The translations under genes and the position numbers were made by a program. The notes under the pieces were generated by a model. The model did not search any database. It saw nothing but the letters and a program-made list of their open reading frames with translations, and was not told the origin of the DNA. 64,000 bases of DNA from Closterium sp. Naga37s-1 (taxonomy: Eukaryota > Streptophyta > Zygnematophyceae > Desmidiales > Closteriaceae), in NCBI GenBank assembly GCA_947471745.1, contig CANJKZ010000115.1, forward strand, positions 62,001 to 126,000. The letters are read 5' to 3'. Below are positions 1 through 9,004 of this stretch, piece after piece (position 1 is the first letter of the stretch; each line of letters begins with the position of its first letter).

Positions 1-933
1 GGTAGTGGTGCTACTCCCACCGTGATGGAACGAAAACGAACCGCTGGTAACCGTTGCCGTTGCCGCTGCGTGAAGGCCGTGCGACCATGGGGAGCTAGCG
101 CTGCGTTCCGCGACTCCCGGCGACTGCAGCGACCTCTCTGTCGAGTCGTTGGTACTATTGGCGCGCACAATCTGTCGTCCCCCGTCGAACCCGGCGGCGT
201 GCGCGCCCGTGCTGTTCCGCCGGACATGATGGATTGCGGTGCTGCTGCTCCCCCGGCTCAGGCTCCGCAATCCACCCCCTCCGCTGCGCGGGCGTGCGTT
301 GGCGGGCGCTGCGCAAACCTTGTTTCCCGCGCTTACTAGCGCCGCGCGGCCCATCGTATGCTCGACCGCGCGGAGGTTCCCGCCCACGAACGCGCCGAGA
401 GCGCCGCCGCTGGTGTCGTCGCGCGGACGATGCGGGGACGGAGGGGGCCGCTCGCAGCGAGCGGGCGACGGCGAGGTGTTAGGATGATCTCTGTCAGTTG
501 CCCTTTCAGAAGCGGGATTGCCGCGCCGTCCGCGCTGTCCGGCGGCCACGGCGCCGCTCACGCTACTGTTATCGCGGGGGGAAGCGGTCGAGATTCTTTT
601 CGCCGCCGGCGCCGGTTCGCATGGACGGAACCCGCCGAAGTTGCATGCGACGCTGTCGCTGGAATCGCTCTTCGCAAACTCGCTCGTTTCGCCGCTTCTC
701 CCGTCGCTCCCGTCGCTCTCGTCGCTGCACTCCGCGCTGACGAGCGGCGGCGCGACGGAATCATCATCGAGCTCTATCGAGTCGCTGCTTGCGACAATGT
801 CGAGGGCCGGGGGGCGCCGGAAGGGCGGGCGGAGAGAAGGTAGTGACGAGGCCGCGGGCTGATGGACCTGGGGAGCGGAACTGGCCGATCGCCCTAAACT
901 CCCAAACAGATTACCTCCTAGAACGGCGGCCAT
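1..933 (-). CDS. Ser/Gly/Pro-rich protein of unknown function, 5' part (paralogue of the gene at 3680-6952)
   Basis: Read from an ATG at 933-931, this frame stays open for 311 codons to the window edge, so the 3' part lies outside. It aligns with the protein at 3680-6952 from the first residues (MAAVLGG against MVVLGG), through RPPFRRPP-LDIV-SSDSIELD, to AIHHVRRNSTGA-AAGF-GGR and SGSFSF-HGGSS near the edge. The shared frame despite many substitutions and small indels argues for real coding in both copies. Composition is Ser, Gly, Ala, Pro and Arg rich, probably disordered. I see no signal peptide, membrane segment or enzyme motif and do not recognise the family. Similarity does not obviously continue upstream of the ATG, so the duplication either covered mainly the transcribed part or is old. 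Confidence 0.7.
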   Translation of the reverse strand, partial: MAAVLGGNLFGSLGRSASSAPQVHQPAASSLPSLRPPFRRPPALDIVASSDSIELDDDSVAPPLVSAECSDESDGSDGRSGETSEFAKSDSSDSVACNFGGFRPCEPAPAAKRISTASPRDNSSVSGAVAAGQRGRRGNPASERATDRDHPNTSPSPARCERPPPSPHRPRDDTSGGALGAFVGGNLRAVEHTMGRAALVSAGNKVCAAPANARPRSGGGGLRSLSRGSSSTAIHHVRRNSTGAHAAGFDGGRQIVRANSTNDSTERSLQSPGVAERSASSPWSHGLHAAATATVTSGSFSFHHGGSSTTT

Positions 934-2620
934 TTCCACGACACTCGAGCCTCGATGGTATCTCGGGAGCTACTTTTACTAACACTCGGGTTAAGTTCGC
1001 CGTTCGATAATGACCGCGGGAAATACTCTCTGCTTAGTCAGCTGCATCGAGAATCTCAGATTGAAGGTCGAAGAAATTGGGTGGCAAGTTTCCACTGTTA
1101 CAAGCTAGAGATGAGGCTGAGTGCGGTAGTAATGATTGGACCGTTGGCCGTTTCCCGACCATCCTCTTTATGAAAACGGCTCCTAACATTGCGACCTTGG
1201 CGCGGAACTGAATAGTAACCAGCGCAGCTGCTCCTTTGACCGCGGCGTGCTGATGTGGCTCTTTTGAGAGACGGCACTCAGCTTGACTCCGCAAAATCGC
1301 AGATTCGGAGATAAGGAGCCCTTGCCCAGGCGTGCACTGCACTCCACCCACACCACAAGCTGCTTCTGCACCAAGGTCGACGGGCACTGTAGAGGAGTCA
1401 GGTCAGGTCAGTTCAGCTGGGTTCACAGAAATGGATCCCCGTTTAGCTCAACGAATTGGCGGTTGGCAGGGCAGGGCTCTGCGGCGAGCATGCTCCACCT
1501 CTGAGAATCCAGGAGAGCTTCTTTCTGCTCCAACGGCGGTTAGTGCCGTTGTGTACTACACCCTCTTTCTCGATAGACTGGCATATGTTATACTGACCGA
1601 GACGCTTAGTGTAGCCGTACCGGACCAAAGAAGGTCCTATCACATGCGTTACAGTGACAATTTGACCCAGGGCGTTTGGTCAAGGTTTTCTACGTTCTAC
1701 AATGGTACTGTTGTTTTCAAAGCGGTCGGGACGGTTATTCAACGTTAATGGTTTTTTACGGCCCAAGGCGTGTTTCAAACCCTCGTGCGACTTTGCCCGC
1801 AACCGACTTATCTCACCAGCCCGCTACGTCCAAACACAGTAGCCAGTGCTTCCGCTGGTGAGAGAGGTGAGAAAGAGGGTGTACCGTCTCAAATAATCGC
1901 ATTCCGACGTACTGAACCGCTCAGATGCTACCTCATCCCTCTGTGACCCTGTCACGGAAGTCTTTGCAGAGGACGGGGACAAGTGCGTGGGGGGCACAGT
2001 CAGTTAGCGGAATGGGGAAGGTGGGGGAACGAGGTGTTGTTCACATCGCACCACACCACACCACAAGCCAACTGAGGGGGGGAAGGCGGTGCTGCGCAGG
2101 ATTGAGCGGAATGCATTCGCGCACGGTTTGTGGTTATTGATTCTTGATGCGAGATGTGGCGAGGATTGTCTTGTATGTGATCCACATCCTTATTCTGGGT
2201 TTGGTTGGGGGGAATGAGTGACAGACACGTGTGAAGTCGTCAGAATCATAGGATCACCATTATATGTGCAGAGACATTTCTCCTTCATTCCTGTGTTTGT
2301 ACATTGTTTTTCGGGTGAAGTTTAGGTTTGGGAGAGCTCGAATGGGAAAATCGAAAGGAGGCCTGAAATAAGCAGGCATCCGAAAGGTTTCAACACAACA
2401 CCCAGTGGACCCATAATGTCCGCGCCGAAAGTTTCACAGGCACGGTGCAGCTGGCCACAGTTTTGACCTAAAGGGGACCCTTTTCAGGACTCAGCAACTT
2501 ACGTAAATTACCTGATTACAAAGTGCACATTCTCAGTCAATTTTTTCTCACCATGCATGGCTCCCTTGCCCCGCTGGAGGATAATGGGAGTTTCCTAACC
2601 GCCCATCCTTCGATCTTATA
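934..2620. other. Non-coding stretch, nothing recognised
   Basis: About 1.7 kb upstream of the 1-933 gene. Short open frames occur on both strands but none resembles a known family and they overlap one another. The first few hundred bases presumably hold the promoter of the minus-strand gene. I see no clear TATA box, repeat or RNA gene. Confidence 0.4.
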
Positions 2621-2710
2621 GCGTGGGCCCAAACGGGTTTGATCGCCTCGATCAGCCGCGATCAATACTTTCCAGGAAGCCTGGAGGCCAAATTCAGGCA
2701 ATCAGGGGCA

Positions 2711-2734
2711 ATCAGCTGATCGCGATCAGCTGAT
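2711..2734. repeat. 24-bp perfect palindrome inside the DNA element
   Basis: The sequence from ATCAGCTGAT through the central CGCG to AGCTGAT equals its own reverse complement over 24 bp. It belongs to the left subterminal GATC-rich zone of the element at 2621-3254. Confidence 0.85.
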
Positions 2735-2787
2735 CGCCCCAACTCAATCAGACCCGATTTACCCCCCGATCATAGTCGATTCTCTTC

Positions 2788-2819
2788 GATCACCCACGAG
2801 CAATTGATCGTGGGTGATC
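2788..2819. repeat. 12-bp-arm hairpin in the left subterminal region
   Basis: Arms GATCACCCACGA (2788-2799) and TCGTGGGTGATC (2808-2819) are perfect inverted repeats around an 8-base loop. Together with the palindrome at 2711-2734 it gives the left end strong secondary-structure potential. Confidence 0.85.
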
Positions 2820-3254
2820 GGGGACCACAACGATACTGACGACACGTTACACTATATTACAGGGATTCGTCAATCCCTCACGAAGATGTCCAGCCTGTAC
2901 AGAACACCGTGGAATGGCACCCATTTCGCCATCCAATCATTCTCCTCGCTCCCAAGGAACATACAGCCTGTGTCGAACAATCTGATGGAATCCCACAACT
3001 TAGGCTCCAGACGGGAGTGGTTTTCACGATATTACTTGGATACAGAGAGTTTCGCCAGAAGCCGTCTGGTCGCCAGTCTCGCTAAGAATGCCACGAAAAT
3101 ACCAGGTAATTAAATATCGCTTGCTGAACAGCCGAGAAGAATCTTCTAAGAAAAAACATTAGGGATCGGGCGGCTCGGGCATTGCGATCACAAGCAACCC
3201 GATCAGATCCGCCCCGATCAGATCAGTCGCGATCAAACCCGTTTGGGCCCACGC

Positions 3255-3679
3255 CCTTACGCCGCTGGTGGAGATGTTGCGGGTGTTGGGCTTTGATGTG
3301 CTGTCAGCCTCAGCTCACCTGCCTCCTCGCCGCACATCACACACATGGACAGCACGAGTGGAATGATTATCATCATGTGTACAGCAGATGCTCAACATGC
3401 TAGGGCAGACTGGCTGACGGGATAAATATTATGCAAGGTGAAAGGCTGGTAGAATAGAAGTCCTGAATCATTGCTGTAACAAAATATGTAGTAGGACTAT
3501 GAGTACGATATCATAACCCTATTTGAACAAAATTTTACAAAAATTGTAGTGCATTTCACAGCAGCTAGAGAAGTCACATTGAATCGATTAATCGGGCAGC
3601 AACCTAACAAACAACCACGACCAATTCCTTTTAATTCCACCATGAGAAGAAAAGTAACAGCACCGCCGTGCTTACTATA
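3255..3679. other. AT-rich 3' flank of the 3680-6952 gene
   Basis: About 425 bases between the inverted-repeat element and the stop codon of the minus-strand gene. It would hold the 3' UTR and polyadenylation signals. No coding frame or repeat stands out. Confidence 0.4.
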
Positions 3680-6600
3680 TCAGGGAGAGAACAAATAATC
3701 TTCAGCACCAATTGCTCTACCACTAAAAAGTGGGTGATTAATCGCAGGGCGCCAGCTCTGGCACACACCACTTTCTAGAAAAAGTGAGGAGCTCGTAGGC
3801 TGTACAGATTGAACCTCCTCATCGTGACCACCGCGAATCTGCTCGCGTGTCGAAAATAGACTCATCATCGACTCTCCTTGCCGTCCTTCACCCCCGCTAC
3901 TTTTGGGAAGCAAGCCGTCAGTAGATAAGCTCGAGATATCAATACATACGAGCGGATGATGCCTTGCTTCTCCACTCACTGCCTCCGTGGTTTGAAGCAC
4001 TGGGCCTGATTGCATGCCCCTGCTGTTCACCTCCTCCACATGCCTCTGCCCTCCAGCAACAGGTGTTGCTGTAATCCCCACTGTCCTGCTCATCTCTCCT
4101 CTATGCCTGTGGGTGCTGTTTCCACCATTCTTGGAGGGCATCCAACTTCCACCGGTGTCCGCTTCCCTATGCTCCGGACTCCACGAATGCAGCCCACCCA
4201 CCTTACACCACCCACTATCCGGCGACCGTACAATCATATCCAAAGCCTCCACACCACCTCCCACCATTTCCTGCTCTCTACTCCCCCTCCCCCGACCCTC
4301 GTCTGCTACGGCGCGACGATCCACCCAAAAGCCAGGCTCGGAACTCACACGGCGCATGCGCCTGCCACGTGTTTGCCGCGGCATGCGTGGGGGGCTGGGA
4401 GACTGCAAATATATCAGATCCTCTTGATGTTCGTCTCCACTCAGCTCCAGAGCTGGCTCATTTTTCACTACATTCTGTTTCGGTTCCTGTCTGCCAGTCC
4501 CCTGAACGCCAGGTGAGGCATGCGAGGCCAGGTCACATTCGGAAGCCGATGCTGCATGTGCCGTCCCCTTTCCTGCCCCGGCAATCTCAGCTGCTGCTGC
4601 CAGCTTCTGCACTGGCAGTTGCTGTGTTGGCAGTTGCTGCGTTGGCAGTTGCTGTGTTGGCAGTTGCTGCGTTGGCAGTTGCTGTGTTGGCAGTTGTCGT
4701 GTTGGCAGTTGCTGTGCTGGCAGTTGCAGTGCTGGCAGCTGCTGTGCTGGCAGCTGCTGTGTTGTCCGCTCCTGCGTTTGCAATTGCTGAGCTGGCAGCT
4801 TCTGCATTGGAAGCTTCTGCGCAGCTTCTGGCTGCGCCGACATTTCCGCCGACAGGTCCTGCAGTTGGGAGAAGGACATGGAGGAGCGGTGGAAGCGACG
4901 CGGGCCATTGTCGAGGCCGGAGAAGAGCCGATGCTCAGAGGCAGGCACAAAGTGGGGCGCACTCCCCTTGGGTCTAACAGTGACCAGACTTCCCACAGGG
5001 TCCGGGACAATGGGAATGCACCCTTCCGACAAGCTTCCGCAGGAATCGCCTCTCAGTGTCCTGCGTCTCCCAGGGTTCTTGAACGGCCCTTGCGATGCTG
5101 CTCTGCTTGCTCTCCCAGAGTCCTGCAGCGCCTCATTCGAGCCCTGGCGCGCTGGATGCGGCGGCGCTGCACCGTGTGTCATGGCCCCGTCAAGATGCAA
5201 CGCTGCGAAATCATCATTAAGGGTGATGGAGTAATCGAGCGGCTCCGTCTCGTGCGTTCCTTCGGTCTGGCTGCGCCGCAGCAGCGGAGGCGCCGCGAGG
5301 GACGGCTCGGGGACGCTGGGACACGCCGGAACGCGCATTGGCGTCGATGCGCGGCCCGACACTTGATTCAACGTCCTCGACGACGGGAATGAGTTTAGGG
5401 ATTTAATGCGGTGCGGCCGGGCAGCGGGGAGAATCGACCCCGGCCACAGGTGATGCTTCGGCGGCTTATTCGCCGTCGATCCTGCACCATTGGAACCGTC
5501 ACGGTTCGATCCCGCGTCGCTTGGCGGCGTGCCGCTTGCAAATGGGCCAGTTCCCGGGCTCGCCGTGGGATGATCCCAAGGGTTGGCGGAGGGTCGTTTG
5601 GGGCGGAAGATAGGCGACACGGGAGCATGCAATGAGCGAAAAATGGACCCCACGCCCCATCCGCCCGCGCTGCTGCTGCTGCTGCTGTTTAGAGACCACA
5701 AGGGACTGCTGCCGCCGCATTTGCCGCTGCTACTGCTGCTGCCACCGTGATAGAATGAAAATGACCCGCCGGCCACCGTTGCCGCTTCAGCCGGGGAGCA
5801 AGGGCTGCGCTCCGCCTTTTCGAGCGCCTCAAACGGGGAGCTGGGGCTGCGCTCCGCGATTCCCGGCGACTGCAGAGATCTCAGGTTATCCGACGAGTTG
5901 CTGCTATTGGCGCGCAGCATCGGTCTTCCCCCTTGGAACCCGGCGGCGTGCGCGCCCGTGCTGTTCCGGCGGACATGATGGATTGCGCTGCTCAGGCTCC
6001 GCGCTCCACGTCCCCCGCTGCGCGGGCGTGTGTTGTCGCGCGCAGGACAATGCTTGTCTTCGCTCATCGATCGCTCGACCGCGCCGCGGAAGCTTCCGCC
6101 CACGAATGCGACGAATGCGCCGCCATTGATGCCTCCGTGCGGCCGGAGCGGGGACGGAGGCGGTCGATGCGGGGACGGAGGGGGGCGCTCGAGCGCGGGC
6201 GACGGCGTTGCATCCTCGGGGTTTTGATCTCTGTCGGTTGGCCTGTCCACGGCCCGGGAGACGTCGCGCCGCCCGCTCTGTCCGGCGCCAGCGCTCGCGC
6301 TGAAGCCGGGGGAAGCCGCGTAGGTCGTCATTTTTTTCATCGCTTGCGCTTCGCCCGCGCGGTCGGTCGCGTGCAGGCCGCCGCCTGCTTCTTCCGCCAG
6401 CCGCGTCGGTCGTACTACCGAACCCGCTTCCGCGGCGAAGTCGGCGCGGCGATGTGAGCTGCGCCGCGCGCCGGCTGACGAGTTCGGCCGCGTAGGAATC
6501 TCGCCAACGGCTGTTGCTAGTAGGGAAGGTGACCCGGCGGTATTGGCGCTTCCGCGCGCCCTTTCCGCAAGACTCCAATGATTCCCTGCCAGCGCCACGG

Positions 6601-6952
6601 TACTGTTCGGATTGGCATTGCCATTCCGCTGCCATTCGCGAGTGGAGAAAACGCTAGAGACGGGGCTGCGACCGCCGCTGTCGCATGCGACGCTGGTAAC
6701 GCTCTTTGCGAAACTTTCGCTCGTGCCACCACTTCTCCCGTCGGTGCTCTCGTCGCTGCTCTCTGCACCGACGAGTGATGGGAATGAATCGAGCTCTATC
6801 GAGTCGCTGCTTGTGACAATGTCGAGGGGCGGGGGGCGTCTGAAGGGCGGGCGGAAGGACAATGTTAGCGACGCTGACGGGGAAGGGGGCCGGGGAACAT
6901 CGGCGGAGCGCCTTCCGAAACTCCCCGGCAAACGGCCTCCAAGAACGACCAT
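3680..6952 (-). CDS. Large Ser/Pro/Gly-rich protein of unknown function, 1,090 aa, with QLPTQ repeats
   Basis: A single uninterrupted 1,090-codon frame, far longer than chance even in GC-rich DNA, and supported by the paralogue at 1-933. The N-terminal third shares RPPFRRPP-LDIV-SSDSIELD and RRNSTGA-AAGF with that paralogue. The middle has Ser runs and basic-Ser motifs (RRSQTEG, HRSSMSFSQL) that could be phosphorylation or docking sites. Residues about 715-780 are a QQLPTQ tandem repeat, and the C-terminal third is polar. No transmembrane segment, signal peptide or catalytic motif is visible. It is probably a disordered regulatory or scaffolding protein, but I do not recognise the family. As GT-AG introns occur nearby, the frame could include a retained intron. 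The start was chosen because the paralogue begins at the equivalent ATG. Confidence 0.65.
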   Translation of the reverse strand: MVVLGGRLPGSFGRRSADVPRPPSPSASLTLSFRPPFRRPPPLDIVTSSDSIELDSFPSLVGAESSDESTDGRSGGTSESFAKSVTSVACDSGGRSPVSSVFSTREWQRNGNANPNSTVALAGNHWSLAERARGSANTAGSPSLLATAVGEIPTRPNSSAGARRSSHRRADFAAEAGSVVRPTRLAEEAGGGLHATDRAGEAQAMKKMTTYAASPGFSASAGAGQSGRRDVSRAVDRPTDRDQNPEDATPSPALERPPPSPHRPPPSPLRPHGGINGGAFVAFVGGSFRGAVERSMSEDKHCPARDNTRPRSGGRGARSLSSAIHHVRRNSTGAHAAGFQGGRPMLRANSSNSSDNLRSLQSPGIAERSPSSPFEALEKAERSPCSPAEAATVAGGSFSFYHGGSSSSSGKCGGSSPLWSLNSSSSSSAGGWGVGSIFRSLHAPVSPIFRPKRPSANPWDHPTASPGTGPFASGTPPSDAGSNRDGSNGAGSTANKPPKHHLWPGSILPAARPHRIKSLNSFPSSRTLNQVSGRASTPMRVPACPSVPEPSLAAPPLLRRSQTEGTHETEPLDYSITLNDDFAALHLDGAMTHGAAPPHPARQGSNEALQDSGRASRAASQGPFKNPGRRRTLRGDSCGSLSEGCIPIVPDPVGSLVTVRPKGSAPHFVPASEHRLFSGLDNGPRRFHRSSMSFSQLQDLSAEMSAQPEAAQKLPMQKLPAQQLQTQERTTQQLPAQQLPALQLPAQQLPTRQLPTQQLPTQQLPTQQLPTQQLPTQQLPVQKLAAAAEIAGAGKGTAHAASASECDLASHASPGVQGTGRQEPKQNVVKNEPALELSGDEHQEDLIYLQSPSPPRMPRQTRGRRMRRVSSEPGFWVDRRAVADEGRGRGSREQEMVGGGVEALDMIVRSPDSGWCKVGGLHSWSPEHREADTGGSWMPSKNGGNSTHRHRGEMSRTVGITATPVAGGQRHVEEVNSRGMQSGPVLQTTEAVSGEARHHPLVCIDISSLSTDGLLPKSSGGEGRQGESMMSLFSTREQIRGGHDEEVQSVQPTSSSLFLESGVCQSWRPAINHPLFSGRAIGAEDYLFSP
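4614..4790 (-). repeat. 15-bp coding minisatellite (QLPTQ/QQLPA repeats)
   Basis: Plus-strand GTTGGCAGTTGCTGC and close variants recur in register every 15 bp, encoding Gln-Gln-Leu-Pro-Thr/Ala pentapeptides on the minus strand. The 15-bp period keeps the frame, so copy-number change would lengthen the protein without breaking it. Confidence 0.85.
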
Positions 6953-7621
6953 TTCGACGCTATTAGAGATATGAATTCGCGCAATATCGACTCAGTATGT
7001 GCGGGCTGAGGTAGCGACGAAAATGACTCGTCTCAAATAAGTTGTAGTAGATGAGTCATAAGGCGCTTCGTGGGAAAATATCGCTTCTTCAAGGGGTCTG
7101 GACAGGTGTCATGGACCTGGTAGGCATGAGAGCGAGGATGCCCCAAAATTTGCACGTCTGGGAGCGGTGTTGCTGAAAGACGGCAGCAGTATGTATTGAT
7201 GCCGTAGGCATGGTCGTAGCTTCTAGAAGTTAAACGTGCTAATTTCGGGCTAGAGACAGGTTTGGTTGGGTGAGTTCAGAAATAAATTCGGAATTCTTAT
7301 TTTCCTTCAAATGCCCTTCGACGTCACGCAAAAGGAATCACAGCTGGCAGACCGAATGCTGTTGACCGAATGCACAAGTTGATTTGCTGCTGGGAGCTCT
7401 GGAGTCTTTCCTCGTCTGCTCACGCGACCGTATATTAACGTATTCAACCGCATATCGCCCGACATCATCCAGTCTCACTGCTCTGGCGTCAGGGTCGCAT
7501 GATGGCCATCTTCAGGATGTGGGTGGGCACTGGGCAGGAGGCAGATGTTCCACAACGGGCACAGCTGTTGTGGGGAGGAGGGCTGTTGTGTTGCGCAGAA
7601 ACGAGCGGAGCGGATCCCCTC
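6953..7621. other. Upstream region of the 3680-6952 gene
   Basis: About 670 bases with no supported gene. It should contain the promoter of the minus-strand gene. No obvious TATA box or repeat was identified. Confidence 0.4.
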
Positions 7622-7625
7622 TTAA

Positions 7626-7848
7626 AGCCCGCGGCCCAAATTGCGGGCCGCGCGGGTCAAGCTTTTAAAACTTGACGAACTAGTGTTTGCAAGGTTTTAA
7701 AAAAAGCGCGCCTGCAATTTGGGACTTTCGGGGACTGAACCAACTCCCAGGGCGAAATAACCGAAATCGATAACGTTCGCCAAACCCCAGACCAGAAAAA
7801 CCCCCTCGCGTCAAGCTTTTAAAAGTTGTGCAATTTGGGCTGCCGGCT
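7626..7848. mobile_element. 223-bp MITE with TTAA target duplication
   Basis: The ends are inverted repeats matching at 17 of 19 positions (left AGCCCGCGGCCCAAATTGC, 7626-7644). The element is flanked on both sides by TTAA (7622-7625 and 7849-7852), the tetranucleotide target of piggyBac-type elements. The motif GTCAAGCTTTTAAAA occurs twice inside (7656-7670 and 7810-7824). It encodes nothing and would be mobilised in trans. Confidence 0.7.
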
Positions 7849-7852
7849 TTAA

Positions 7853-8313
7853 CGATCAACAAAGATCGATTAGAAGCGGCTGCGAACAGAAGGGGCTGCG
7901 AATTGAACAGATGGTGTATGCGTGTACGAGGATTGGTGAATCACGCTGAGGGAAACGGGGTTACGGGGAAAACGGGTTACGCGAATATCGTTCCGGGGGG
8001 AGCGACATTCGCACGTTGCGTCGCACAAAGAACAAGCCGCTTATCACGAAGGATATGTATTTTTAGATATAGGATCCCATCTTGTTGCGTCGTCGTCGTT
8101 GATCGCAAGACGAACAAGCAGCTTGTCACGTGTGGTAGTGACCGGCAAATCTGCGGTCACCTCGCTTCCGAGACTCTCGCTGATCCGTCGAACTCACGCA
8201 AGAAATCCCATTTGCCACTTGTGGTGGAGTAGTGGAGCACGACGGCGGCGCGACATGAAGCTGAATACTGCCAAGCTCACTTGACCTGAAAAGTCTACGC
8301 TGATTCGCCAAGT
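7853..8313. other. Unassigned sequence downstream of the gypsy gag remnant
   Basis: Frames here are short and unlike known families. The region follows, in minus-strand sense, the gag fragment at 8314-8998 and may be further decayed retrotransposon DNA, but nothing specific is recognisable. Confidence 0.35.
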
Positions 8314-8998
8314 CTACGCTGTATCTCTTCTGTCAGTTTTCATTGTGCACCAATGCCTTTTCAGCGGAAACTCGTTCACATTCCTCCCCCCATGAAATCC
8401 GGCAGTCGTGGGTGGTGCCAATCGCCCCATGCCACTATTTGGCTTGTTGCGTCGTGTTCCGTAGTAGCTACTGTTCAACGCGTCAAACTGTTCGATCAGT
8501 GCTGCACGAAACTGCACCCACGTCCCTTCGCCTTGGACTATACTGTTGTTGATCCACTTTAGAGATGGGCCTTGTAACAGTGTTGCTGCGAGCCATATGC
8601 GCATTGCGTCCTTTGTCGGGGTCGTGCATCCAACGGCTTTGAATTAAATTTCGAGTTCAGCTACAAATCGACGAACGTCGCTCCTTTCAACTGTAGGTTT
8701 GAACGCCTCTGGTTGCCTCGGCTTCGCTGCTTCGAGGTAAACTGTAGCTGCTGCCGTTGTCGCAGATACAATTATCGGTGTCGCCGCCGCCGCTGCTGCT
8801 GCTGCTGCTGCTATCGCTGCTGCTGTGGCGGTTGCCGACTGGTTCGCAAGGAGTTTTTCAAGTCGTGGGAGCGCCGCACGTATCTGCTTATGCTCAGCAC
8901 GTAACTCCGCGATTTTCCGTACGGAATTATCTCTATTTCCCTCCATTTGGCGATTTGCAGGAAGATGTGCGACGAAAATAAATGAATTATAGGTGTTG
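8314..8998 (-). pseudogene. Ty3/gypsy-type gag (capsid) fragment, frameshifted
   Basis: Two minus-strand frames join at about 8640. The first has a charged N-terminus (MEGNRDNSVRKIAELRAEH) likely to form a coiled coil, then an Ala tract and KPRQPEAFKPTVERSDVRRF. The second continues with MRIWLAATLLQGPSLKWI and GTWVQFRAALIEQF. The order of a PxxFxP-type entry, then an A--L-G-A--W helix and a W--F---L---F helix, is that of retrotransposon capsid domains. No zinc knuckle, protease or polymerase follows, so only the gag start survives. The upstream edge abuts the end of copia-A near 9000. Confidence 0.6.
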
Positions 8999-9004
8999 GT
9001 CGAC

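Larger units (their letters stand above)
2621..3254. mobile_element. Non-autonomous DNA transposon (MITE-like) with perfect 26-bp terminal inverted repeats
   Basis: Bases 2621-2646 and 3229-3254 are exact reverse complements over 26 bp (outer end GCGTGGGCCCAAACGGGTTT). The 634-bp interval has GATC-rich subterminal zones at both ends (about 2640-2820 and 3170-3230), typical of transposase-binding repeats in class II elements. The inside encodes nothing convincing; a 99-codon frame at 2814-3113 is probably chance. I could not find an unambiguous target-site duplication, so the superfamily is undetermined. GGGCC-type ends occur in PIF/Harbinger elements, which is only suggestive. Confidence 0.75.

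Noticed and set aside
2814..3113. 99-codon plus-strand frame inside the inverted-repeat element
   Set aside because: No recognisable domain, and a frame of this length is expected by chance.
4014..5392. Plus-strand frames of 137-290 codons opposite the 1,090-codon gene
   Set aside because: Antisense shadows of the minus-strand gene; the Cys/Trp/Leu-rich stretch is the QLPTQ repeat read in the wrong sense.
8120..8140. CAGCT followed by TGTCACGTG as a possible 3' LTR start for copia-A
   Set aside because: The flank matches the expected AAGCT only at 4 of 5 bases, and what follows does not align with the 133-bp LTR.
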